Positions 9,475-17,090 of a stretch of DNA of 64,000 bases are shown here, piece by piece; positions within the stretch are counted from its first letter, which is position 1, and each line of letters starts with the position of its first letter. Made by a program: the position numbers and the translations under genes. The stretch is taken from assembly GCF_019710475.1 (NCBI RefSeq), contig NZ_JAJFAX010000005.1, positions 310,001 through 374,000 of the forward strand. Reading direction: 5' to 3'. This stretch comes from Glycomyces sp. TRM65418. Lineage in GTDB: Bacteria > Actinomycetota > Actinomycetes > Mycobacteriales > Micromonosporaceae. The notes beneath the pieces were generated by a model that searched no databases, was not told the origin of the DNA, and was given only the letters and a program-made list of their open reading frames with translations.

Positions 9475-11979
9475 GTGCCTGAGAACAACCAAGACCAGCT
9501 GGAGATCCCGGAAGGCGGCGGCCGCATCGAACCGGTCGGCATCGAGGTGGAGATGTCCCGCTCCTACCTCGACTATGCCATGAGCGTCATCGTCGGGCGC
9601 GCGCTGCCCGACGTGCGCGACGGACTCAAGCCGGTCCACCGCAAGATCCTCTACGCCATGTACGACGGCGGCTACCGGCCCGACCGCGGCTACGTCAAGT
9701 GCTCGCGCGTCATCGGCGACGTCATGGGGCAGTACCACCCCCACGGCGACTCCGCCATCTACGACACCCTCGTCCGCATGGCCCAGCCGTGGAGCCTGCG
9801 GTACCCGCTCATCGACGGCCAGGGCAACTTCGGCTCCCCGGGCAACGACCCGGCCGCCGCGCACCGCTACACCGAGAGCCGGCTCGACCCGCTCGCGATG
9901 GAGATGCTGCGCGACATCGAAGAGGACTCCGTCGAGTTCGAACCGAACTACGACGGCAAGACCACCGAGCCGATGATCCTGCCCTCGCGGATCCCGAACC
10001 TCCTCATCAACGGCTCCGAGGGCATCGCGGTCGGCATGGCCACCAAGATCCCCCCGCACAACCTGCGCGAGGTCGCCGGCGCGGTCAACTGGTGCCTGGA
10101 CCACCCCGACGCCACCGAAGAGGAGGCGCTCGAGGCGATCCTCGGCATCATCACCGGGCCCGACTTCCCCACGGGTGCCACGATCCTCGGCCGCGCCGCG
10201 ATCGAGGACGCCTACCGGACCGGCCGCGGCTCGATCAAGATGCGCGCCGTCATCGAGGTCGAAGAGGACGCCAAGGGCCGCCCCTGCCTCGTCGTCACCG
10301 AACTGCCCTACCAGGTCAACCCCGACAACCTGGCCGAGCGCATCGCCGACCTCGTCAAGGAGGGCAAGCTCGGCGGCATCGCCGACATCCGCGACGAGTC
10401 CTCCGGCCGCACCGGCCAGCGGATCGTCATCGTGCTCAAGCGCGACGCGGTCCCGAAGGTCGTGCTGAACAACCTGTACAAGCACACGCAGCTGCAGGAC
10501 ACGTTCGGCGCGAACATGCTGTCGCTGGTCGACGGCGTCCCGCGGACGCTGAACATCGCGCAGATGGTCCGCTACTACGTGGCCCACCAGATCGAAGTGA
10601 TCCAGCGGCGCACCCGCTACCGGCTCCGCAAGGCCGAAGAGCGCGCCCACATCCTCCGCGGGCTCGCCAAGGCCCTCGACCTGCTCGACGAGACGATCGC
10701 GCTCATCCGGCGCTCGCCCTCGGCCGAGGAGTCGAAGCAGGGCCTCATGAGCCTGCTCGACGTGGACGAGATCCAGGCCGTCGCGATCCTCGACATGCAG
10801 CTGCGCCGCCTCGCGGCCCTGGAGAGCCAGCGGATCATCGACGAACTCGTCGACATCGAGAACCGCATCGCCGACCTGGAAGACATCCTCGCCAAGCCCG
10901 AGCGGCAGCGCGCGATCGTCCGGGACGAGCTCGCCGCGGTCGTCGACCGCTGGGGCGACGAGCGGCGCACCCAGATCCAGCCCGACGCCGGCGAAGTGTC
11001 GATGGAGGACCTCATCGCCCGCGAGGACGTGGTGGTCACCATCACCCGCGGCGGGTACGTGAAGCGCACCAAGACCGACTCGTTCCGCTCCCAGAAGCGC
11101 GGCGGCAAGGGCGTCCAGGGCGCGCAGCTCAAGCAGGACGACATCGTCAGCCACTTCTTCGTGTGCACCACGCACGACTGGATCCTGTTCTTCACCAACA
11201 AGGGCCGCGTCTACCGGGCGAAGGCCTACGAGCTCCCCGAGTCCAGCCGCACCGCCCGCGGGCAGCACGTGGCGAACATCCTGGCGTTCGGCCCGGACGA
11301 GCACATCGCCCAGGTCGTCCAGATCGCCAACTACGAGGTCGCCCCGTACCTGGTGCTGGCGACCCGCAACGGCCTGGTGAAGAAGAGCCGGCTGACCGAC
11401 TTCGACTCCCCGCGCACCGGCGGCATCGTCGGCATCAACCTGCGCGACGGCGACGAACTGGTGGGCGCCGCGCTGGTCGAGCCGACCGACGACCTGCTCC
11501 TGGTCTCGCGCAAGGCCCAGTCGATCCGGTTCCAGGCCACGGACGAGTCGCTGCGGTCGATGGGCCGCGCGACCAGCGGCGTGATCGGGATGCGGTTCGT
11601 GGGCGACGACGAACTGCTGACCATGATCGTCCTGCGCGATAATATGGACATCCTCGTGGCCACCAGCCGCGGTTACGCGAAACGCACTCCGGTCGACGCG
11701 TACCCGCCGCAAGGCCGCGGCGGCAAGGGCGTGCTGACTGCGAAGATCACGGAACGGCGCGGCGACTTGGTCGGAGCGTTGGCGGTGACGCCGGACGACG
11801 AGCTGTTCGCGATCACCTCGGAGGGAGGCGTCATCAGGACTCCGGTGCAGCCGGTCCGTCAGACTTCGGACCGCAACACCATGGGCGTCAAGCTGATCGA
11901 CCTGCCCGACGAGGTTTCGCTGCTCGCGATCACCAGGAGCGCCGAAGAACCGGAACCCGATGATGGGCAGGACGAGTAG
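9475..11979 (+). CDS. gyrA: DNA gyrase subunit A
   Basis: GyrA is the DNA-cleaving and wrapping subunit. The winged-helix region has [20 protein letters not shown], the catalytic Tyr lies in [10 protein letters not shown], and the C-terminal beta-pinwheel includes the GyrA box QKRGGKG. The quinolone-determining loop reads HGDSAIYD, with Ser and Asp at the usual resistance positions, so it looks wild type. GTG 9475 has AAGGAAG upstream. The 834-residue length is normal, and it ends in a short acidic tail. The stop codon is immediately followed by the start of the DUF3566 gene. Confidence 0.97.
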   Translation: MPENNQDQLEIPEGGGRIEPVGIEVEMSRSYLDYAMSVIVGRALPDVRDGLKPVHRKILYAMYDGGYRPDRGYVKCSRVIGDVMGQYHPHGDSAIYDTLVRMAQPWSLRYPLIDGQGNFGSPGNDPAAAHRYTESRLDPLAMEMLRDIEEDSVEFEPNYDGKTTEPMILPSRIPNLLINGSEGIAVGMATKIPPHNLREVAGAVNWCLDHPDATEEEALEAILGIITGPDFPTGATILGRAAIEDAYRTGRGSIKMRAVIEVEEDAKGRPCLVVTELPYQVNPDNLAERIADLVKEGKLGGIADIRDESSGRTGQRIVIVLKRDAVPKVVLNNLYKHTQLQDTFGANMLSLVDGVPRTLNIAQMVRYYVAHQIEVIQRRTRYRLRKAEERAHILRGLAKALDLLDETIALIRRSPSAEESKQGLMSLLDVDEIQAVAILDMQLRRLAALESQRIIDELVDIENRIADLEDILAKPERQRAIVRDELAAVVDRWGDERRTQIQPDAGEVSMEDLIAREDVVVTITRGGYVKRTKTDSFRSQKRGGKGVQGAQLKQDDIVSHFFVCTTHDWILFFTNKGRVYRAKAYELPESSRTARGQHVANILAFGPDEHIAQVVQIANYEVAPYLVLATRNGLVKKSRLTDFDSPRTGGIVGINLRDGDELVGAALVEPTDDLLLVSRKAQSIRFQATDESLRSMGRATSGVIGMRFVGDDELLTMIVLRDNMDILVATSRGYAKRTPVDAYPPQGRGGKGVLTAKITERRGDLVGALAVTPDDELFAITSEGGVIRTPVQPVRQTSDRNTMGVKLIDLPDEVSLLAITRSAEEPEPDDGQDE

Positions 11980-12669
11980 ATGACCGACGCGAAGGCCACC
12001 GACGCGGGGACCGAGCGCGACGACGTCCCGGAGTTCTCCGAGACGCCGGCGGGCGACCAGGCGCAGTCCGACGACGCGAAGGCGGAGCCGGCCGAGAGCG
12101 CCGCCGCGCCGCCCGCGGCCGCCCAGGACCAGACGCTGACGCTGCGGCGACCGCCGGGGATGACCCCGCCGCCGGTGACCCCCCAGATGCCGGGGAACAC
12201 CGCGGCCAACCAGGCCGCCGGCGTGGCGTCCTCGGCCCGGGTGGCCGACGCGGTGCGCGCCGCGCGCGCCGCGGTGAGCCAGGCGACCGCGCGGGGCCCG
12301 CGCCGGGCCCGCCTGCGGCTCAAGCGGATCGACCCGTGGTCGGTGATGAAGTTCTCGTTCGCCGTCTCGATCGTGCTGTTCATCGTGATGGTCGTGGCGA
12401 CCACGGTCCTGTACATCGCGCTCGACGCGATGGGCGTGTTCGACACCGTGAACGACATGCTCCAGATGCTCATGGGCACCAACGCCGACAACGCCGAGGC
12501 GGCGGAGGACTTCCGGATCACCGCCAAGGGCGTCATCGGGGCCGCGGCCCTGCTGGGCGTGGTGAACATGGTCCTGTTCACGGCCCTGGCGACGCTGGGG
12601 TCGTTCATCTACAACGTGTGCGCCGACCTGGTCGGCGGCGTCGAGGTCACCCTCGCCGAGCGCGACTAG
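11980..12669 (+). CDS. DUF3566 domain transmembrane protein
   Basis: This 229-residue protein has a disordered acidic/Ala-rich N-terminus (1-105), then a DUF3566 domain with the conserved RLRLKRIDPWSVMKFSF entry, a transmembrane helix at about 127-150, an extracytoplasmic stretch, and a second helix near the C-terminus. DUF3566 proteins almost always follow gyrA in Actinobacteria (Rv0007 in Mycobacterium tuberculosis), but their role is unresolved; a link to the cell envelope or division has been proposed. Its ATG abuts the gyrA TAG with no gap, so it is probably translated by coupling. Confidence 0.85.
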   Translation: MTDAKATDAGTERDDVPEFSETPAGDQAQSDDAKAEPAESAAAPPAAAQDQTLTLRRPPGMTPPPVTPQMPGNTAANQAAGVASSARVADAVRAARAAVSQATARGPRRARLRLKRIDPWSVMKFSFAVSIVLFIVMVVATTVLYIALDAMGVFDTVNDMLQMLMGTNADNAEAAEDFRITAKGVIGAAALLGVVNMVLFTALATLGSFIYNVCADLVGGVEVTLAERD

Positions 12670-12680
12670 GCGACAGCGAC

Positions 12681-12717
12681 ACGGGTGCCCGCGGCCGGGA
12701 CGGCCGCGGGCGCCCGT
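12681..12717 (+). terminator. Hairpin terminator after DUF3566
   Basis: A 16-bp stem (12681-12696 with 12702-12717, one G-U pair) closes a 5-nt loop, 11 nt after the stop codon. No T tract follows, as is common for actinobacterial terminators. Confidence 0.65.
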
Positions 12718-12862
12718 CGTCTCGTCCGGGCCAGTGACGGCCGTCCCTTCAGGCCGGGCCCCCCGTTCGCGATCGGCCCGGGAGTGGGGTAATCTTTCTC
12801 AGCGTTGCCGATGAGGCCTCACCGGTCCAGGTGGTCCTCGGGTCCGCGACGACAACCCGTGA

Positions 12863-12939
12863 GGGCGTATAGCTCAGGTGGTTAGAGCGTCGAGCTGATA
12901 ACTCGAAGGTCCCAAGTTCGAGTCTTGGTACGCCCACCA
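12863..12939 (+). tRNA. tRNA-Ile (GAT anticodon)
   Basis: A full cloverleaf is visible. The acceptor GGGCGTA pairs with TACGCCC; the D arm contains AGCTCAGGTGGTTAGAGC; the anticodon stem TCGAG/CTCGA holds the loop CTGATAA with GAT at 34-36; and the T arm contains GTTCGAGTC. The 3' CCA is encoded at 12937-12939. TAATCT at 12790-12795 could be its -10 element. The 3' 45 bases recur at 14847-14891, which marks this gene as an integration target. Confidence 0.97.
12895..12939 (+). repeat. attL-like direct repeat (tRNA-Ile 3' end)
   Basis: Left copy of the 45-base repeat, from the anticodon loop to the CCA end of tRNA-Ile. It differs from the right copy at one base in the T arm (A versus G). Confidence 0.85.
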
Positions 12940-12942
12940 GTA

Positions 12943-12980
12943 AAATCCCAGCTCAGGCCATGTGCCGAGCTGGGATTTCT
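12943..12980 (+). terminator. Terminator downstream of tRNA-Ile
   Basis: Perfect 12-bp inverted repeat AAATCCCAGCTC (12943-12954) and GAGCTGGGATTT (12967-12978), ending in a T-rich arm. It lies inside the islet, so it was probably brought in with the element to replace the original tRNA terminator. Confidence 0.75.
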
Positions 12981-13009
12981 GTCTATTCGGGACCGTGAGG
13001 GCCCTGATT

Positions 13010-13027
13010 TGAGGCAGATTTGAGGCA
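13010..13027 (+). repeat. Arm-type repeat, left
   Basis: TGAGGCAGATTTGAGGCA: two TGAGGCA units 11 nt apart. It matches 14721-14738 in 16 of 18 positions and the same orientation. Paired repeats just inside both att copies fit binding sites for the arm-binding domain of a tyrosine integrase; that role is inferred. Confidence 0.55.
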
Positions 13028-13179
13028 TCTCCCGGAGGAAACCCGCAGGTCACAGGACTTCTTGCGCCCAAAGGGAAAATCGACTCCAAGGTCACGACGT
13101 CGGTCAATGTCTTCTGCATTCCGGGAAGAGACAGGGAAACCATCCCGAAATATGGGAGATTCGGGTTGTCGATCTGCGG

Positions 13180-14031
13180 TCATCGCTCAGCGAGGAGCTT
13201 GAGGGTGAGCTCGTGGAGCCGGTCGGCCGCATCGGGGTCGAAGTCCTTACCGGTCAGGGGGATCGGCGTGCGCCGCCGGAACGCGGTCACCTGCGCGGCG
13301 GGAGGGTGGTCGATATGGTCGACCATCGGCGGGATCGCCTTGTCGACCCGCTGGGCCAGGAGCCAGGCCATGGTCTTGGTGACCGCTCGTTGCGGCTGCG
13401 GGAGCGGGTCGGCGAGACTGGTCTTGACGAACAGTGGGTTGTACAGGACATAGCGGATTCGCGTGCCCGGATGGCGCTGGGGGAAGTCGACGCCGAGCAA
13501 GTCGTTGCAGCGGGACGCTTGCATCGCAGCGTTCTTGCCGGTGTAGCCGTGGTGAAGTTGCGGGTCGTCCCAGTGGATCCGGCCGGGAAGGCCGCCGGGT
13601 CCGGCCAGATTGAACACGACCGGGGCATGGCCCTGGTCGAGCCGGCCGGCCAGGCCGTGGCCGATGACGAAGCGGCTGAGATAGGACAGGGCGAAGGTGT
13701 ACTCGAGGCCGTCGGGAGTCTCTTCGCGCCGGGGCCGGAAGCGCTGAGTGGCGAAGACGAGTCCGTCGAGGCGCTCTGTCGTGGCCTCGACCTCGGCGAC
13801 CACCGAGCGCATGCCGTTCAGGGTACTCAGGTCGGCTCGCAGGAAACGGAAGCGATCGGCGGCGCCGAGTCGTTCGGCCTCGGCCCGTAGTGCCTCGCCC
13901 TTGGCCGGGGTGCTCCCCGCGGTGATGACGCGGTCCCCACGGGTCAGGAAGTGCAGTCCCAGGCCTTTCCCGATTCCGTCGGTGCCGCCGGTGATCACAT
14001 AGGTACGCACGGCATTCATGCCCTTCTTCAT
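13180..14031 (-). CDS. Short-chain dehydrogenase/reductase (SDR) in the islet
   Basis: An NAD(P)-dependent oxidoreductase of unknown substrate. The N-terminus shows the Rossmann motif TGGTDGIGKG, and a DLSTLNG segment follows. The usual catalytic YxxxK is represented by YTGKNAAMQ, with a serine position poorly matched (FNLAGPGG), so it looks like the WW-domain oxidoreductase/protochlorophyllide-reductase-like SDR branch and not a classical one. ATG 14031 abuts an operator; ATG 14019 and GTG 14013 are alternative starts, and the choice is open. It is divergent from a TetR gene with two shared palindromes between them, so repression by that TetR is likely. Confidence 0.82.
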   Translation of the reverse strand: MKKGMNAVRTYVITGGTDGIGKGLGLHFLTRGDRVITAGSTPAKGEALRAEAERLGAADRFRFLRADLSTLNGMRSVVAEVEATTERLDGLVFATQRFRPRREETPDGLEYTFALSYLSRFVIGHGLAGRLDQGHAPVVFNLAGPGGLPGRIHWDDPQLHHGYTGKNAAMQASRCNDLLGVDFPQRHPGTRIRYVLYNPLFVKTSLADPLPQPQRAVTKTMAWLLAQRVDKAIPPMVDHIDHPPAAQVTAFRRRTPIPLTGKDFDPDAADRLHELTLKLLAER

Positions 14032-14033
14032 AA

Positions 14034-14091
14034 GTCATCGATCGATGACAAACGTTAGCCTGTCGCACTCGATAAGTCAACAATTGATGAC
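14034..14091. promoter_or_regulatory. Two TetR-type operators between SDR and TetR genes
   Basis: Perfect palindrome GTCATCGATCGATGAC at 14034-14049 and a related one, GTCAACAATTGATGAC, at 14076-14091. Their centres are 42 bp apart, four helical turns, so two repressor dimers would sit on the same face. They lie beside the SDR start and overlap possible TetR starts, the arrangement expected for autorepression plus repression of the divergent gene. Confidence 0.75.
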
Positions 14092-14104
14092 TTATGATGA
14101 CTTC

Positions 14105-14689
14105 ATGAGCGAACCCAAACGCCGCGACAAGGCGGCGACCCGAGCGGCACTGCTGGAGGCGGCCCGCCACCGGTTCACCGAGCACGGCTTCGACGGCTCC
14201 AGCGTGCGCGACATTGCCGCCGATGCCGGGGTCGACGCGACGCTGATCTTCCGCTACTTCGGCTCCAAGCAGGCGCTGTTCGCCGAGGCCGTGCGCATGG
14301 AAGTCCCACCGGGTCTGGGCGGGGATCATCGACTCGCGCCTTCGGAATTGGCCGAGGAGATGCTCCGAGAGGTCGTCTTCGCCGGCGCTGATCCGGCCAG
14401 CGAGCATCCCCTCCTGGTCATGCTTCGCTCGGCCGGCCGGCCTGAGGTTCGCGTGCGGCTGCGTGAGCAGGTCTGCGGGGACTACCTCGCCGACTTCGCC
14501 GATCGTTTCAAGGGCGCCGACACTGAGGTGCGGGCCGAGCTCGTCGGTGCACTGCTGATCGGCATCGGGCTCATGCGCTCGGTCGTCGGCTCCCCGGCAC
14601 TCTCCGAAGTCTCGTTCGAACAGGCCAGGGACCTGGTCGTAGCCATGGTCACCGCTCTGCAGGACCAGTCCGATCACCACGCGACTTGA
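14105..14689 (+). CDS. TetR/AcrR family transcriptional regulator
   Basis: A 194-residue one-component repressor. The N-terminal helix-turn-helix is clear (RHRFTEHGFDGSSVRDIAA then VDATLIFRYFGSKQALF), and the C-terminal ligand domain resembles the TetR_C class with AELVGALLIGIGLMR. I chose ATG 14105 (MSEPKRRDK); ATG 14087 is upstream in frame but falls inside the operator. Its likely targets are itself and the adjacent SDR gene. The ligand is unknown. Confidence 0.87.
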   Translation: MSEPKRRDKAATRAALLEAARHRFTEHGFDGSSVRDIAADAGVDATLIFRYFGSKQALFAEAVRMEVPPGLGGDHRLAPSELAEEMLREVVFAGADPASEHPLLVMLRSAGRPEVRVRLREQVCGDYLADFADRFKGADTEVRAELVGALLIGIGLMRSVVGSPALSEVSFEQARDLVVAMVTALQDQSDHHAT

Positions 14690-14720
14690 GACCAGATCTA
14701 AGTCCATAATAGATACCTAG

Positions 14721-14738
14721 TGAGGCGGATATGAGGCA
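14721..14738 (+). repeat. Arm-type repeat, right
   Basis: TGAGGCGGATATGAGGCA, a near copy of 13010-13027, about 110 bp inside the right att copy. See the left copy for interpretation. Confidence 0.55.
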
Positions 14739-14846
14739 ACTGCCTGTACTGGCATGTCGCCGTATGCTCTGTGCTGAGCGACGCCTTCGGGCGCGAGGCC
14801 TGCTCACGGGGTGCTCGGTCTGGTTCGGGCACGTAAGATGCCAGTT

Positions 14847-14891
14847 CTGATAACTCGAAGGTCCCGAGTTCGAGTCTTGGTACGCCCACCA
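14847..14891 (+). repeat. attR-like direct repeat (partial tRNA-Ile 3' end)
   Basis: The right copy of the tRNA-Ile 3' 45 bases, including CCA. No acceptor 5' strand or D arm precedes it, so it cannot fold as a tRNA and should not be annotated as one. Confidence 0.85.
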
Positions 14892-14892
14892 A

Positions 14893-14919
14893 AACCCGCC
14901 GCAAGCCGGCGGGTTTTTT
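14893..14919 (+). terminator. Intrinsic terminator after attR
   Basis: AACCCGCCG pairs with CGGCGGGTT across CAAGC, followed by a T6 run. It is probably the ancestral tRNA-Ile terminator displaced by the insertion. Confidence 0.85.
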
Positions 14920-15022
14920 CATGCCCGGGACACCGCGCACGTCACCGCAGCGGCCGGGACGACCCGGCCGCCGGGCGCCTTGCACCCGGTGAACCCGCGC
15001 CCCACCGAGAAAGCAGCCCGCC

Positions 15023-15622
15023 CTGGCCGACGCACCCCGCTCCTTCCTGTTCCTCCTCGGCAGCGCCCGCACCGGCGGGAACACCGAGCGGCTCGCCCGC
15101 GCCGCCGCCGAACACCTCGAACCGGCCGCCGAGCGGCGCTGGATCCACCTGGGCGAGCTCGGCCTGCCGCCGTTCACCGACCGCCGCCACATCGGCTCGG
15201 GCCGCACCCCGCCCGCCGAGGGCCCCGAGCGGACCCTCCAGGACGCGACCCTCGCCGCCACCGACATCGTGATCGCCTCGCCCCTGTACTGGTATTCGGT
15301 GAGCGCCACTGTGAAGACCTATCTCGACGACTGGGCGGGCTGGCTGCGCGTGCCCGGCCTGGACTTCCGCGCCCGCATGGCCGGACGGCGGCTGTGGGGC
15401 GTCACCGCCCAAGCCGACGAGGGCCCCGGCGCGGCCGCGCCGCTCGTCGGCACCCTGCGATCGACGGCCGGGTACATGGGGATGGAGTGGCGGGGCGTGC
15501 TCGTCGGCACCGGTTCCAAGCCCGGCGACGTCGACCGCGACGAGCGGGCGCTCCGCGCGGCCAAGACCTTCTTCACCGACGCCGCGGCGGTGCCCGCGGC
15601 GACGGCCGACGTCCGGTACTGA
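15023..15622 (+). CDS. NADPH-dependent FMN reductase-like flavoprotein (apparent CTG start)
   Basis: A flavodoxin-fold protein of about 199 residues. It shows the FMN-binding loop GSARTGGNTERLA near the N-terminus and the ASPLYWYSVSATVKTYLDDW block typical of the NADPH-dependent FMN reductase/flavodoxin_2 family. Coding begins by similarity near residue LADAPRSFLF, but the only start-like codon there is CTG 15023, and the frame closes with TGA at 14990. The first standard start, GTG 15269, would remove the FMN loop. A GAGAAAG stretch lies about 9 nt before the CTG. It may be a true CTG start, a start mutated near the adjacent insertion, or a base error. Electron acceptor unknown. Confidence 0.78.
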   Translation: MADAPRSFLFLLGSARTGGNTERLARAAAEHLEPAAERRWIHLGELGLPPFTDRRHIGSGRTPPAEGPERTLQDATLAATDIVIASPLYWYSVSATVKTYLDDWAGWLRVPGLDFRARMAGRRLWGVTAQADEGPGAAAPLVGTLRSTAGYMGMEWRGVLVGTGSKPGDVDRDERALRAAKTFFTDAAAVPAATADVRY

Positions 15623-15740
15623 CGGCGCCGCCCGGCCCGGCGGCCGGGCGCCTCGCAGTTCGCTATGCTGAGTCGCATCGTGCAATGCCGAACACGGTGT
15701 TGCTGTACGCGGCAATCTCTGATATAGGGGGCCTGGGTCC

Positions 15741-15872
15741 ATGTGGAAGAAGATCTTGATCGTCGCCGGTGTGGCCACGGTCGCATTCGTGGTCGCCAAG
15801 AAGGTCAAGGCGATCAACGACGACCGCACCCTGTGGCACGAGGCCACCACCTCCGCGGAAGACGTGCGCTGA
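15741..15872 (+). CDS. DLW-39 family small membrane protein
   Basis: A 43-residue protein starting MWKKILIVAGVATVAFVVAKK, with one N-terminal transmembrane helix followed by a short charged tail that contains DDRTLWHEAT. This matches the DLW-39 family of Actinobacteria (named for the D-L-W motif and 39-residue length), which sits between gyrA and tRNA-Ala in Streptomyces. Function is unknown. TATGCT near 15664 could be its -10 element. It is short enough to be missed by gene callers. Confidence 0.9.
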   Translation: MWKKILIVAGVATVAFVVAKKVKAINDDRTLWHEATTSAEDVR

Positions 15873-15971
15873 CCGACCGCGTTAGCCAGTTCACTGCGTC
15901 CCGGGTATCCTCGCTGTTGCCGTGCGCGCGGCGGGGATACTCATAGGGTCCAGCCCCGCGCGGCTGACCGA

Positions 15972-16044
15972 GGGGCCTTAGCTCAATTGGCAGAGCACCG
16001 CCTTTGCAAGGCGGGGGTTAGGGGTTCGATTCCCCTAGGCTCCA
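15972..16044 (+). tRNA. tRNA-Ala (TGC anticodon)
   Basis: Acceptor GGGGCCT pairs with AGGCTCC (one G-U). The D arm contains AGCTCAATTGGCAGAGC, the anticodon loop TTTGCAA holds TGC, and the T arm contains GGTTCGATTCC. Discriminator A is at 16044, and CCA is not encoded. It follows DLW-39, as in related genomes. Confidence 0.97.
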
Positions 16045-16090
16045 CCCCAGGCGTCAGGACGCAGTCCTGAGCCGCACGACGACCGTCGAC

Positions 16091-16117
16091 GGCACCGGCC
16101 CAGGCCGGTGCCGTTTT
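16091..16117 (+). terminator. Terminator after tRNA-Ala
   Basis: GGCACCGGCC (16091-16100) and GGCCGGTGCC (16103-16112) form a perfect 10-bp stem with a 2-nt CA spacer, followed by GTTTT. Confidence 0.8.
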
Positions 16118-16214
16118 CGTATGCTCGGTCGCGGTGGGCCTGGAGGCCGCCGACCGGTCCCGGCCGCGGCAAGACGATGCGGTCCGCACCGCGCCCGCCC
16201 CCGCTGGAGGCATC

Positions 16215-16889
16215 GTGCTCGCTCACGAATACGGATACCGGGTCTCGGCCGACTGCGCGCTGGCCGCCGACGGCACGCAGGCGGCGGCTCACGCCTCGGA
16301 GGAGCGTGCCAAGGCGGGGACCAGGACCATGCTCCGGTGGAACGGCACCGCATTCGCGTTCGCGGCGCTCAGCCTCGTGCTGACGTTCGTCGTCTCGGTC
16401 CGGTTCGCGCCGCTGATCGCGCTGGCGGTCCTGCTCTGGTGCGGGGTGTTCCTCAACGATGCGGTGCGGTCGAAGCGGGAGCCGTCGATAGCGAAACTGA
16501 TCGTCTTCCCGCTGAGCGCCGAGCCGTGGCAGGCGTGGCCCTGCCGGGTGGCGGACGCGCGGGGGAAGGCGAACTCGCCGACGAAGCTGGTGTACCTCAT
16601 GTCGCCCGACCAGGAGGTGGTGCGGGCCTTCAAGACCCGGATCCCCGAGGAGGTCGGAAGTCGCATGGCGCACGGCATGGGCGTGCTCTGGGTCTGCGGG
16701 GACCTCGAGTCGCCGCCGATGCCGGGCACCGACGGCGTGGCCATGGCATCGGTGGGCGGCGAAGTCGTCTGGGGCGCACGGCACGCGTCGCAACGCCAGA
16801 CGAGGGACGGACCGCCGCCGGCACCGGCGTTCTCCCGGATCGTCGAGGAGGCTTCCTCCGCCGAGATGGGCAAGCGGCTCAACCCGTGA
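16215..16889 (+). CDS. Hypothetical membrane protein
   Basis: I do not recognise the family. From GTG 16215 (GGAGG 4 nt upstream) the product is 224 residues: a 40-residue hydrophilic N-terminus, two adjacent transmembrane helices at about 43-85 (AFAFAALSLVLTFVV and LIALAVLLWCGVFL), and a soluble C-terminal part with LIVFPLSAEPWQAWPCR. The frame is open upstream to 16134, but that part is Arg/Pro-rich and lies close to the tRNA-Ala terminator. It is monocistronic, with a hairpin downstream. Confidence 0.6.
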   Translation: MLAHEYGYRVSADCALAADGTQAAAHASEERAKAGTRTMLRWNGTAFAFAALSLVLTFVVSVRFAPLIALAVLLWCGVFLNDAVRSKREPSIAKLIVFPLSAEPWQAWPCRVADARGKANSPTKLVYLMSPDQEVVRAFKTRIPEEVGSRMAHGMGVLWVCGDLESPPMPGTDGVAMASVGGEVVWGARHASQRQTRDGPPPAPAFSRIVEEASSAEMGKRLNP

Positions 16890-16925
16890 CGCCTCGGCAC
16901 GCCCGGGTGCGCCCGAAGCGGCGAC

Positions 16926-16953
16926 CAGGGTCCGGGCACCGGCCCGGACCCTG
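16926..16953. terminator. Hairpin between convergent genes
   Basis: CAGGGTCCGGGC (16926-16937) and GCCCGGACCCTG (16942-16953) form a perfect 12-bp stem with a 4-nt loop. There is no T tract. It lies 37 nt after the hypothetical membrane protein and may serve as its terminator. Confidence 0.6.
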
Positions 16954-17090
16954 ACGCGACCACTGCCCGATCCAAGACCGGGGCCGGCGCCGATCGGCTC
17001 GGCGGTCCGCATCGGCGGCGCCGCCGCCCATGGGGCGGTCACGACCGTACTCGTGCCGGCGAGGCCCGCCGGTCCTCAGTCGGCGCGAGC

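Larger units (their letters stand above)
12895..14891. mobile_element. tRNA-Ile-integrated islet (about 2 kb, no integrase left)
   Basis: The segment is bounded by two direct copies of the last 45 bases of tRNA-Ile (44/45 identical). The left copy completes the functional tRNA; the right copy is only the 3' part and has no tRNA 5' half upstream. Two similar 18-bp tandem motifs sit just inside each end. The cargo is a divergent SDR/TetR pair with two palindromic operators. No recombinase gene is visible, so this is a deleted remnant or a satellite mobilised in trans. The right copy is followed by a canonical T-rich terminator that looks like the original tRNA terminator. Confidence 0.8.

Noticed and set aside
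9721-9790. Possible quinolone-resistance change in GyrA
   Set aside because: The loop reads HGDSAIYD with the usual Ser and Asp, so it looks wild type.
7387-11712. A 1441-codon minus-strand open frame opposite gyrB and gyrA
   Set aside because: Antisense artefact of GC-rich coding; gyrB and gyrA are certain, and this frame has no recognisable domain.
14847-14891. A second tRNA-Ile gene
   Set aside because: Only the 3' 45 bases are present; there is no acceptor 5' strand or D arm, so it is an att copy.
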